Positions 8,881 to 16,295 of a DNA stretch of 64,000 nucleotides are shown piece by piece (position 1 is the stretch's first letter; each line of letters opens with the position of its first letter). Position numbers and translations under genes: made by a program. Location of the stretch: positions 1 through 64,000 of the forward strand of contig NZ_AXAY01000038.1 in assembly GCF_000473045.1 (NCBI RefSeq), given 5' to 3'. The notes beneath the pieces were generated by a model that was not told the DNA's origin, ran no database searches, and saw only the letters and a list, made by a program, of their open reading frames with translations. Source of the stretch: Bradyrhizobium sp. WSM3983. Lineage in GTDB: Bacteria; Pseudomonadota; Alphaproteobacteria; Rhizobiales; Xanthobacteraceae.

Positions 8881-8910
8881 GGCGCAGCACCGAATTTTGG
8901 AGACCAAGGC

Positions 8911-9339
8911 ATGATGACACCCGAGAAGGTCCTGTACGAGACAGAGGTGACGGCCACCGGTGGTCGCGACGGCAAGGCCGTAAGCGCGGACGGTCTGTTG
9001 TCAGTCTCGCTGTCCGTGCCGAAATCGATGGGCGGTCCCGGCGGCGAGGGGACCAATCCGGAGCAGCTCTTTGCGGCCGGCTATGCCGCGTGCTTTCTCG
9101 GCGCGGTCAAGCTGGTGGCGCGCACACGGAAGATCGTGCCGTCCGCGAAGCCGTCGGTGACGGCGAAGGTCGCGATGGGGCCGGTCCCCGTCGGCTATGC
9201 GCTCGCCGTCGAATTGAAGGTCAACCTGCCCGGGGTCGAGAAAGCCGTCGCCGAGGAAATCGTCGCCGGTGCGCATGAGCGTTGTCCCTATTCGAACGCG
9301 ACCCGCGGCAATATCGAGGTCAGTCTGACAGTGATCTGA
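8911..9339 (+). CDS. OsmC/Ohr-family hydroperoxide-reducing protein
   Basis: This 142-residue cytoplasmic protein matches the Ohr branch of the OsmC family in length and motifs. The two redox cysteines are in YAACFLGA (C61) and CPYSNATRGN (C125), and the domain ends in a typical beta strand NIEVSLTVI. Ohr proteins use a cysteine pair and dihydrolipoyl groups to reduce organic hydroperoxides. Its place as second gene of a catabolic operon that also feeds a flavin monooxygenase suggests protection against peroxides formed by uncoupled oxygenation, or detoxification of a reactive intermediate. The start ATG-ATG is 30 bases after the preceding stop; the second ATG at 8914 is also possible. Confidence 0.9.
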   Translation: MMTPEKVLYETEVTATGGRDGKAVSADGLLSVSLSVPKSMGGPGGEGTNPEQLFAAGYAACFLGAVKLVARTRKIVPSAKPSVTAKVAMGPVPVGYALAVELKVNLPGVEKAVAEEIVAGAHERCPYSNATRGNIEVSLTVI

Positions 9340-9351
9340 GGCGAGCGACCG

Positions 9352-10530
9352 GTGAAGAAATCCCAGCGTACACCATACGACGGCATCGTGATCGCAGCTC
9401 CCGTCACGATTCCCTATGTGCGCTATTCCATCGAGAGCGCGCAATGGTGGATCGGCCGCGCGCTCGGCGCGCTGGTCGGGGAGGCCGGCATCAAGGCCTC
9501 CGACATCGACGGTCTCTGCGTCTCGAGCTTCACCATGGGCACCGACAGCGGCATTGGGCTGACGCAGCACTTTGGTCTTTGCGTCCGCTGGCTCGACACG
9601 ATCCCGCTTGGCGGCGCCAGCGCCATCGCAGGCTTGCGGAAGGCTGCGCGCGCAGTCCAGGCCCGCGACGCCGACATCGTCGCCTGCGTGGCGGGCGACA
9701 CCAATCATGTCGATTCCTTCCGCCTGACGCTCGAGAATTTCTCGCGCTTCAACCAGGATGCCGTCTATCCTTACGGCACGGGCGGCGCGAATGCGAGCTT
9801 CGCGCTGATCGCGCGAAACTACATGCGGACCTTCGGGGTTACGCGCGAGGACGTCGGCAGGATCGCGATCGCCCAGCGCGCCAATGCGCTGCGCAATCCG
9901 CACGCCCTGATGAAGGCGCCGCTGACGCTCGAGCAGTACCTGGCGGGCCGGCCGATTTCCGATCCAATTCACCTCTTTGATTGCGTGATGCCTTGCGCGG
10001 GGGCGGAAGCCTTTCTGGTGATGCGCGAGGAGACCGCCGCATCGCTCAACCTGCGCGCGGCGCGATTGCTGTCGACGATCGAGCGGCACAATGCCTTTGC
10101 CGACGACCCGATGCAGGTGCGCGGCGGCTGGGCGATGGACGTCGGCGAACTCTATGCCATGGCCGGCGTGAAGCCCGACGATCTCGACATTGTCCAGACT
10201 TACGATGACTATCCCGTCATCACCATGATGCAGTTCGAGGATCTCGGCTTTTGCAAGAAGGGTGAGGGCGCCGAATTCGTCCGTGCGCACGATCTCACCA
10301 TCAACGGCGACTTCCCGCACAATACCTCCGGCGGGCAGCTCTCCGTCGGGCAGGCCGGCGCCGCCGGCGCCTATCTTGGTCTCGTCGAGGGGCTGCGGCA
10401 GGTGCTGGGAGCCGCGGGTCCCACGCAGGTCAGCAATGCGCGCCTCGGCTTGGCCTCCGGGTTCGGTATGATCAATTATGACCGCGGCCTCGCCTCAGGT
10501 GCCGCAATCTTTGCAGGGCCTTCACGATGA
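9352..10530 (+). CDS. Thiolase-fold (SCP-x/lipid-transfer type) protein without thiolase cysteine; candidate retro-aldolase
   Basis: The gene starts at GTG 9352 and encodes 392 residues with the thiolase fold. The nucleophilic cysteine of true thiolases is replaced: the aligned loop reads TIPLGGASAIAG (83-94). The late GHP motif reads NTSGGQLSVGQAG (324-336), so its histidine is glutamine. The central ELHDAF-like motif reads QTYDDYP (282-288). Members of this group without the cysteine but with a tyrosine there are known as Ltp2-type aldolases acting with a DUF35 partner in steroid side-chain breakdown. The next gene, overlapping by four bases, encodes exactly a DUF35 protein. A retro-aldol cleavage of a beta-hydroxyacyl-CoA is therefore inferred; alignment was by eye. 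Confidence 0.82.
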   Translation: MKKSQRTPYDGIVIAAPVTIPYVRYSIESAQWWIGRALGALVGEAGIKASDIDGLCVSSFTMGTDSGIGLTQHFGLCVRWLDTIPLGGASAIAGLRKAARAVQARDADIVACVAGDTNHVDSFRLTLENFSRFNQDAVYPYGTGGANASFALIARNYMRTFGVTREDVGRIAIAQRANALRNPHALMKAPLTLEQYLAGRPISDPIHLFDCVMPCAGAEAFLVMREETAASLNLRAARLLSTIERHNAFADDPMQVRGGWAMDVGELYAMAGVKPDDLDIVQTYDDYPVITMMQFEDLGFCKKGEGAEFVRAHDLTINGDFPHNTSGGQLSVGQAGAAGAYLGLVEGLRQVLGAAGPTQVSNARLGLASGFGMINYDRGLASGAAIFAGPSR

Positions 10531-11768
10531 TCGATCCGATCAAGCCGCCCCGCCGCAAGAACCCGCTGCTGCGGACGCGGCTTCCGGCATCGCCCCCGAG
10601 GCCGCGCAGCCGGACATCGCACGGCTTCACGCGGGCGGCTGCCGAGGGGCGCTTCATGCTCCAGCGTTGCGAGGCCTGCGGCGCATTCGCTTACCCGGCG
10701 CGGGAGGCTTGCCCCTCCTGCCTGTCGGCTGACCTTGCGTTTGCGGACGCGCCGCGCCGCGGCGTCCTTCTTGCCGAGACGACGGCGCGTGTGCCGAGCG
10801 ATGTCTATTTCCGCGAACGGGCGCCCTGGCGGATCGGTCTCGTCAAGATGGATTGCGGTCCGACGATCGTTGCGCATCTTCATGCGGACTGTGCCGAGGG
10901 CGCACCAGTCCGCATGTCGTTTCAGCTCGACAAGAGCGGTCAGGCGGTGGCCTTTGCCCGACCCGAGGGGGAGACTCCCAACATGGCAGACGACAGGCAG
11001 TGGCGGGAAATGACGGCCGACCCGAAATTCAGGCGGGTGCTCGTCACCAACGGCCGCAGCGTGATTGGTCAGGAAGCCGTCGTTGCCCTGAAGGCCGCGG
11101 GCGCCAAGACCGTGTTCGTTGGCGTGGCTGAACCCTGGCGGCCGTTTGCCGGCGAAGACCTGCTGCGCCGGCAGGAGGGGGTTGAGGTCGTCACGCTCGA
11201 TGCGGCCGACGAAAAATCTGCCGCCGACCTTGCCGCCGACATCGGCGGCAAGGTGGATATCCTCGTCAATACGACGGAGTATGTGCGGGCGGGCGGCCTA
11301 CTCGACCGCAAGGGCACGAGCATCGCGAGGGACGAGATCGACCAGACGTATCTCGGCTTCATCAATCTCGCCCAGGCCTTCGGGCCCGCCATGCGGTTGC
11401 GCGGCGCTGACGGCGTCAACAACAGCGTCGCATGGGTCAACATCCTGTCGGTCTATGCGCTTGCGAACTGGCCGGCCTTTGGCGCCTATTCGGCCTCGCA
11501 GGCCGCGTGCCTGTCGCTGTCGCATTGCCTTCGCGCGGAGCTGCGGCCGGGGGGCATCAAGGTCATGAACCTTTTCACGGGGCCGGTCGACACCGAGTGG
11601 TTCCAGACCGTGGCGCCGCCGAAGGTGGCGCCGCGCGCGATCGCGCAGGCGATCGAGTCGGGGCTGAAAAACGGGCTTGAAGAAATGTATGTCGGGGATG
11701 TTGCCGAGGAGGTCCGGCAACGTCTCGCGGCCAATCCGAAAGCGCTCGAGCGCGAGCTCGACAGGTGA
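10527..11768 (+). CDS. DUF35 zinc-ribbon/OB-fold protein fused to a degenerate short-chain dehydrogenase domain
   Basis: The ATG overlaps the thiolase-fold gene stop (ATGA). Residues about 33-150 are a DUF35 unit: zinc ribbon CEACG and CPSC (C48, C51, C62, C65), then an OB-fold that usually lets such proteins act as partner or acyl-CoA-binding subunit of a thiolase-fold enzyme. Residues about 165-400 are an SDR domain whose key residues are altered. The cofactor loop reads TNGRSVIG rather than TGxxxGIG, the NNAG region reads NTTE, and the YxxxK site reads YSASQ (Y321, Q325), so the lysine is missing. The SDR part is probably structural or binds a ligand without redox chemistry. It most likely forms a complex with the 9352-10530 product. 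Confidence 0.85.
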   Translation: MIDPIKPPRRKNPLLRTRLPASPPRPRSRTSHGFTRAAAEGRFMLQRCEACGAFAYPAREACPSCLSADLAFADAPRRGVLLAETTARVPSDVYFRERAPWRIGLVKMDCGPTIVAHLHADCAEGAPVRMSFQLDKSGQAVAFARPEGETPNMADDRQWREMTADPKFRRVLVTNGRSVIGQEAVVALKAAGAKTVFVGVAEPWRPFAGEDLLRRQEGVEVVTLDAADEKSAADLAADIGGKVDILVNTTEYVRAGGLLDRKGTSIARDEIDQTYLGFINLAQAFGPAMRLRGADGVNNSVAWVNILSVYALANWPAFGAYSASQAACLSLSHCLRAELRPGGIKVMNLFTGPVDTEWFQTVAPPKVAPRAIAQAIESGLKNGLEEMYVGDVAEEVRQRLAANPKALERELDR

Positions 11769-11802
11769 GGGACGGATTTCAACCAAGCCGGAGGACGTGA
11801 CT

Positions 11803-12585
11803 ATGCAAAGCAAGAATCTCCTGGAGCTGGCCGGTGCGATTTCTTCCGGCGCGGTCCGCGTCGTCGATCTGGCCTTTACGCTCAGTCCGGACTTTCCGGT
11901 CATCGTGCTGCCGCCCGAGTTCGGCCAGGCGGCGCCGGTGCGTATCCAGGAAATCTCGCGATATGATGGCCGCGGCCCGGCCTGGTACTGGAATAACGTG
12001 ACGTTCGGCGAACACACCGGCACGCATTTCGACGCGCCGATCCACTGGTTCACCGGCAAGGACCTGCCGAACAATGCCGTCGACACGATGCCGGCCAAGG
12101 ACATGATCGCTCCGGCCTGCGTCATCGACTGTTCGGCGGAGGCCGCGCAGGATGCCGACTTCGTGCTGACGGTGCCGATCGTCGAGGCCTGGGAAGCCAA
12201 GCATGGACGCATCCCGGCGCGCCACTGGGTGTTGCTGCGAACCGACTGGTCCAAGAAGGGCTGGCGCGACTATTCCAACCTGAAGGACGACGGCGCACAC
12301 ACGCCGGGACCGAACCCCGCCGTTATGAAGTGGCTGGTGGAAGAGCGCGGCATCATCGGCTTCGGCACCGAGACCATCGGCACCGATGCTGGCCAGGCCG
12401 GACATTTCGAGCCGCCTTATCCCGCGCATCACTTCCTGCATGGCGCGGGCCGCTACGGCCTGCAGTGCCTTTGCAATTTGGACCAGCTTCCGGCCACGGG
12501 CGCCGTCATCGTGGCTTCACCCCTGAAAATCCAGAACGGGTCCGGCAGTCCGCTCCGGGTCATCGCACTGGTTGGGGCGAACTGA
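11803..12585 (+). CDS. Metal-dependent cyclase/hydrolase (kynurenine formamidase- or isatin hydrolase-like)
   Basis: I placed the start at ATG 11803 because CCGGAGGAC precedes it; an earlier in-frame ATG runs through the previous gene's end. The 260-residue protein shows the family metal site HTGTHFDAPIHW (71-82; H71, H75, D77, H81) and a second conserved block GFGTETIGTDAGQ. The family hydrolyses ring amides or formamides: kynurenine formamidase, isatin hydrolase and related enzymes. In an operon with a CoA ligase and next to an ortho-aminobenzoyl-CoA-type monooxygenase, opening of an isatin- or formyl-anthranilate-like ring is a reasonable inference. The sequence alone does not settle the substrate. 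Confidence 0.85.
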   Translation: MQSKNLLELAGAISSGAVRVVDLAFTLSPDFPVIVLPPEFGQAAPVRIQEISRYDGRGPAWYWNNVTFGEHTGTHFDAPIHWFTGKDLPNNAVDTMPAKDMIAPACVIDCSAEAAQDADFVLTVPIVEAWEAKHGRIPARHWVLLRTDWSKKGWRDYSNLKDDGAHTPGPNPAVMKWLVEERGIIGFGTETIGTDAGQAGHFEPPYPAHHFLHGAGRYGLQCLCNLDQLPATGAVIVASPLKIQNGSGSPLRVIALVGAN

Positions 12586-12646
12586 CCAAGGCATGGCGCT
12601 TGCCGAACGAGACAACAGAAGAAACCACTGACGAAAGATAGGTGCC

Positions 12647-13804
12647 ATGAACTTGATGAAGAGCCTGTTGGCTTCCACCGTTCTGCTTCTTGCGGCGCCG
12701 CAGATTGCACAGGCGGAGATTCTTGTCGGCTTCGTCACCGGCCTCAGCGGGCCGGTGTCGTCGATCGGGATTCCGAATGGGAAGGGAATCGCGGCGGGCC
12801 AGGCCTATGTCGGCGAGGTCGGAGGCGAGAAGCTCCGCATCATTCAGCTCGACGACGGCTCCGATCCGACGGCGTCGGCGCGCAACGCACGCAAGCTCGT
12901 CGAGCAGGAGAAGGTCGACATCCTCATCGGCACCTCAGGCGCGCCCCAGACCCTCGCAATGGCGACCGCCGCGATCGAGATGAAAATCCCGATGATCGCG
13001 GTATCCCCGATCGCGCCGGTGCCACCGGGCAATGGCGGTCCCTGGGTCGTGCAGACGCCGCAGCCGACGCCGTTGCTCGTCCAGGGCATCGTCGATCACA
13101 TGAAGGCCCATGGACTGAAGACGGTGGCGTTCATCGGATTCTCCGATGCGTTCGGCGATCTCATGTACAATTCGCTCGAGCAAAGTGCGAAGGCGGCCGA
13201 CATCAAGGTCGTCGCGAATGAGCGATATGCGCGATCGGACTCTTCGGTAACGGCCCAGGTGCTGCGCGCTCTCGCCATCCGCCCCGACGCCATCATGCTC
13301 GGCGGCACCGGCACGCCCGGCGCATTGCCGGTCATCGCCCTGTCCGAACGGGGATACAAGGGACCGCTTTACGGCAATCACGGGCTCATCAGCGCCGATT
13401 TCCTGCGCCTTGCCGGAAAGACCGCCAATGGCATCATCTGTCCGACCGGGCCGGTGACCGCGGCCGAGCAATTGCCCGCCAGCAATCCGATCCAGAAGAT
13501 GGCGCTGGATTTCCGCTCGGCCTTCGAGAAGGCGAATGGCGAGGCTCCGACGGATTCGTTCTCGTCGTACTCCTTTGACGGTTGGCTGGTGTTCGTCGAC
13601 GCCGCCAAGCGTGCGATGGCGACTGGCGCCAAGGCGGGTACGCCGGAATTCCGCACCGCGCTGCGCGAGGCGCTGTTCACGACCAGGGACGTGGTGGGGA
13701 CGCAAGGCATCTACACCTATACGCAGGCGGATCGGCACGGCGTCGACGCCCGTGCGCGCATTCTGGTTCAGATCGAGGACGGCAAGTACAAGCTGCTGCC
13801 GTGA
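12647..13804 (+). CDS. ABC transporter substrate-binding protein, periplasmic (LivK-like), second paralogue
   Basis: This is a 385-residue protein with signal peptide MNLMKSLLASTVLLLAAPQIAQA before EILVGFV, then a type I binding fold. Long segments match the protein at 6361-7509: GLSG, SSIGIP, IIQLDDGSDPTAS and RNARKLVEQEKVD. No separate permease or ATPase accompanies it, so it probably feeds the same fused transporter at 2807-6326, widening its substrate range. It lies in the plus-strand catabolic operon 61 bases after the cyclase gene and ends next to the ligase start. Its presence in the enzyme operon would tie its level to pathway induction. Confidence 0.92.
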   Translation: MNLMKSLLASTVLLLAAPQIAQAEILVGFVTGLSGPVSSIGIPNGKGIAAGQAYVGEVGGEKLRIIQLDDGSDPTASARNARKLVEQEKVDILIGTSGAPQTLAMATAAIEMKIPMIAVSPIAPVPPGNGGPWVVQTPQPTPLLVQGIVDHMKAHGLKTVAFIGFSDAFGDLMYNSLEQSAKAADIKVVANERYARSDSSVTAQVLRALAIRPDAIMLGGTGTPGALPVIALSERGYKGPLYGNHGLISADFLRLAGKTANGIICPTGPVTAAEQLPASNPIQKMALDFRSAFEKANGEAPTDSFSSYSFDGWLVFVDAAKRAMATGAKAGTPEFRTALREALFTTRDVVGTQGIYTYTQADRHGVDARARILVQIEDGKYKLLP

Positions 13805-13815
13805 CTGAGGCGCCT

Positions 13816-15462
13816 ATGGCAAAGTCCGGCGCGCTATCGGGGGCCAGGGACGGCGCTGCGGCCCCGGCCTGGGCTCGCGCGGTCGAGCTGTTTCCACCAT
13901 CCGACCGGATTCTCTCCACCATCCTGACGCGGCAGGCCGAACGTTACGGCGATCGTGTCCTGCTTGTCGCGGGAGAGACGCGCTGGACCTACGCGCAGAC
14001 GGCGGCGGTTGCCGCCGCATCGGCGCGGACGCTTGTCGACGCCGGGATCAAGCCCGGCGACCGGGTCGCCCTGATGTGCTCCAACCGGCCGGAGTTTCTT
14101 CAAGTCTATCTCGGATGTGCCTGGCTCGGTGCGATCGTGGTGCCGATCAACATGGCGCTGCGCGGCTTCCAGCTCTCCCACATCTTCCGCAATTCGCAAC
14201 CCTCTCTCCTCGTCGTCGAAGCGTCGTTACTTGCTGCGATCGACACGGTCGACGCAGATGTCGAGCTTCCCTCACAGACCTGGGTGATTGGAACGGCCGC
14301 CGAGACAGGCTGCGCGAAGATCGCGCCGGTCCCGCTGCCCGCTCTCGGGGACCAAGCAGCCGCCAGCCTCGTGCGGCCCGGCGATACCGTGGCCATTCTC
14401 TACACGTCCGGCACCACGGGCCCGGCCAAGGGTGTGTGCTGTCCGCAGGCGCAATTGTTCTGGTGGGGCATCTACTCGGCGCGCGCGTTGGGCATTCGTG
14501 AAGGCGACGTGCTGTTCACGACGCTGCCGCTGTTCCACACCAACGCGCTGAATGCGTTCTATCAGGCTGTCCTGAACGGGTGTACTTACGTGCTCGAGCC
14601 CAAATTCTCCGCTTCCGGCTTCTGGGCTGCCGCGCGACGGCATGATGCGACCGTCGGCTATCTGCTCGGCGCCATGGCCTCGATGCTGCTGGCGCAGCCA
14701 GGGACCGAAGACGACAGGGCGCATCGCCTTCGCGTTGCACTTGGCGGCGGCGTGCCGCCGCAGATCCACGCGCCGTTTTTCGAGCGGTTCGGCGTGCCGC
14801 TGGTCGATGGTTATGGATCGACGGAGACCAATTTCGTGTTCGCGGGCGCAATTCCGTCCGACCGCCCAGGGACGATGGGATATCTCGCTGACGGCATCGA
14901 AGCCCGGATCGCCGATGCCGATGATGCCGAGCTTCCCATTGGACGGGCGGGAGAGTTGCTGCTGCGCGCCAGCGAGCCCTTTGCATTCGCGACCGGGTAT
15001 TTCGGCATGCCGGAGAAGACGGTCGAGGCTTGGCGAAATCTCTGGTTCCACTCCGGTGATCGCGTGGTCCGCGACTCCGACGGGCATTATCGCTTCGTCG
15101 ACCGCATGAAGGATTCGATCCGCAGGCGCGGCGAGAATGTGTCTTCGTGGGAGGTGGAGCAGGCGATCCAGTCCCATCCCGCGGTTGCGGCCTGCGCGAT
15201 CTATCCGCTGCCCTCGGAATTGGGCGAGGACGAGGTTGCCGCGGCGATCCTGCCGGAGCCCGGCCAATCGCTCGCGCCCGTTGACATCATCCGTCACTGC
15301 GAAGGCAGGATCGCCTATTTCGCCATTCCCCGTTACGTGCGGATCGTGAAAGAGATGCCGCTGACGGAGAACGGCAAGATCAAGAAGGGCGTGCTGCGCG
15401 ACGCGGGTGTCACGGCGGATATCTGGGACCGCGAGGCGGCTGGAATCAAAGTGAGGCGTTAA
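13816..15462 (+). CDS. AMP-forming acyl-CoA ligase (ANL superfamily, CaiC-like)
   Basis: This 548-residue adenylate-forming enzyme activates a carboxylic acid to its CoA thioester. The P-loop YTSGTTGPAKG is near residue 196, the A5 motif DGYGSTETN near 331, the hinge region GDRVVRDSDGHYRFVDRMKD follows, and the catalytic lysine segment TENGKIKKG is near 521. Overall it resembles the carnitine/crotonobetaine-type ligases more than classical benzoate-CoA ligases, so the substrate stays open. The start could also be GTG 13801, which overlaps the stop of the binding-protein gene; I prefer ATG 13816, preceded by GAGGCG. As last gene of the operon it would trap the imported acid as a CoA ester for the downstream enzymes. 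Confidence 0.9.
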   Translation: MAKSGALSGARDGAAAPAWARAVELFPPSDRILSTILTRQAERYGDRVLLVAGETRWTYAQTAAVAAASARTLVDAGIKPGDRVALMCSNRPEFLQVYLGCAWLGAIVVPINMALRGFQLSHIFRNSQPSLLVVEASLLAAIDTVDADVELPSQTWVIGTAAETGCAKIAPVPLPALGDQAAASLVRPGDTVAILYTSGTTGPAKGVCCPQAQLFWWGIYSARALGIREGDVLFTTLPLFHTNALNAFYQAVLNGCTYVLEPKFSASGFWAAARRHDATVGYLLGAMASMLLAQPGTEDDRAHRLRVALGGGVPPQIHAPFFERFGVPLVDGYGSTETNFVFAGAIPSDRPGTMGYLADGIEARIADADDAELPIGRAGELLLRASEPFAFATGYFGMPEKTVEAWRNLWFHSGDRVVRDSDGHYRFVDRMKDSIRRRGENVSSWEVEQAIQSHPAVAACAIYPLPSELGEDEVAAAILPEPGQSLAPVDIIRHCEGRIAYFAIPRYVRIVKEMPLTENGKIKKGVLRDAGVTADIWDREAAGIKVRR

Positions 15463-15480
15463 CGTCCGGCGCGCGAGCCT

Positions 15481-16041
15481 TCACGGCTTTTCCAGCGAAT
15501 CCCTGACGACGCCCTTGAGCTCGTCCAGCTTGCCGATCAATCCGTCGAGCTTGTCAGCGGGGAATCCCGCCAGCAGCTCCGCGAGCCAGGAGCCATGGCT
15601 CTTCGCCATGCGCCTGAAGGCCTTTCGGCCCTCGACCGTCATGCAGACGATCTGCACGCGGCGATCCAGGGTCGAGGGCGTGCGGGTGATGTAGCCGTCC
15701 TCGACCAGGCGGTCGACGATCGGCGTCAGGTTCCCGGCTGACACCATCAGGCGCTTGGGCAGCTCTCCCAGCACCAGTCCGCTCGGCTCGCGGTCGAGTT
15801 GGGCCAGAACGTCGAAGCGGGGCATGGTGAAATCGAATTCCTCGCGAAACCGGCGGCGCAGCTCGCCCTCGATCAGGGTCGTGCAGGCCAGCAACCGGAG
15901 CCAAAGCCGTGTCTGAGCCCTGTACTCGGCCTCCTGGTCGGCCCCATTCTTGGGTGAAACAGGCGGGGACTCCTTCGCGAGTGCCAAATCGAATCTCCTG
16001 GGAGTGTCTTGCCTGCCGACAACGGACGGCGTCGTGAACAA
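15481..16041 (-). CDS. MarR-family transcriptional regulator
   Basis: This 186-residue protein has the MarR winged helix at about 70-140 (LGELPKRLMVSAGNLTPIVDRL, then RTPSTLDRRVQI), flanked by dimerisation helices. The first 35 residues are not conserved, so a later start is possible. It is convergent with the ligase gene and divergent from the monooxygenase operon, the usual position of a local repressor that responds to the pathway's acid or CoA ester. A palindrome ATTTTA-TGCT-TAAAAT lies at 16211-16226 in the divergent promoter, and a near-copy precedes the 8098 operon. Control of both operons by this protein is inferred. Confidence 0.9.
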   Translation of the reverse strand: MFTTPSVVGRQDTPRRFDLALAKESPPVSPKNGADQEAEYRAQTRLWLRLLACTTLIEGELRRRFREEFDFTMPRFDVLAQLDREPSGLVLGELPKRLMVSAGNLTPIVDRLVEDGYITRTPSTLDRRVQIVCMTVEGRKAFRRMAKSHGSWLAELLAGFPADKLDGLIGKLDELKGVVRDSLEKP

Positions 16042-16210
16042 TTCGCAAGATAGTTCGTGCCAAAAGTAAATTCAAGGCTCGGCCGGATTCCCGCCGAGCC
16101 GGGTCTGATCTTGCGGTAAACCTGCGGCCAGTCACAAGATTGTAGCGATACGCAGTGGCGACATCAAAAGCCTCCGACAAGCGCCTTGACAATCCGTGCG
16201 CCGTCGAAAT

Positions 16211-16227
16211 ATTTTATGCTTAAAATA
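16211..16227. promoter_or_regulatory. Candidate MarR operator upstream of the monooxygenase operon
   Basis: The sequence ATTTTATGCTTAAAAT (16211-16226) is a 16-bp inverted repeat with six-base arms and centre TGCT. It is in the 254-base region between the divergent marR-type gene and the flavin monooxygenase gene, about 70 bases before the latter's start. Its core TTTATGCTTAAAATA recurs with two changes at 8030-8044. MarR dimers commonly bind such AT-rich palindromes. Confidence 0.5.
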
Positions 16228-16295
16228 ATTTGCGGACCGGCATTCTCTAGCGGATGCAGCTCGGCAAATGGCGCGGCGCGCGAAAGCGAGGGATC

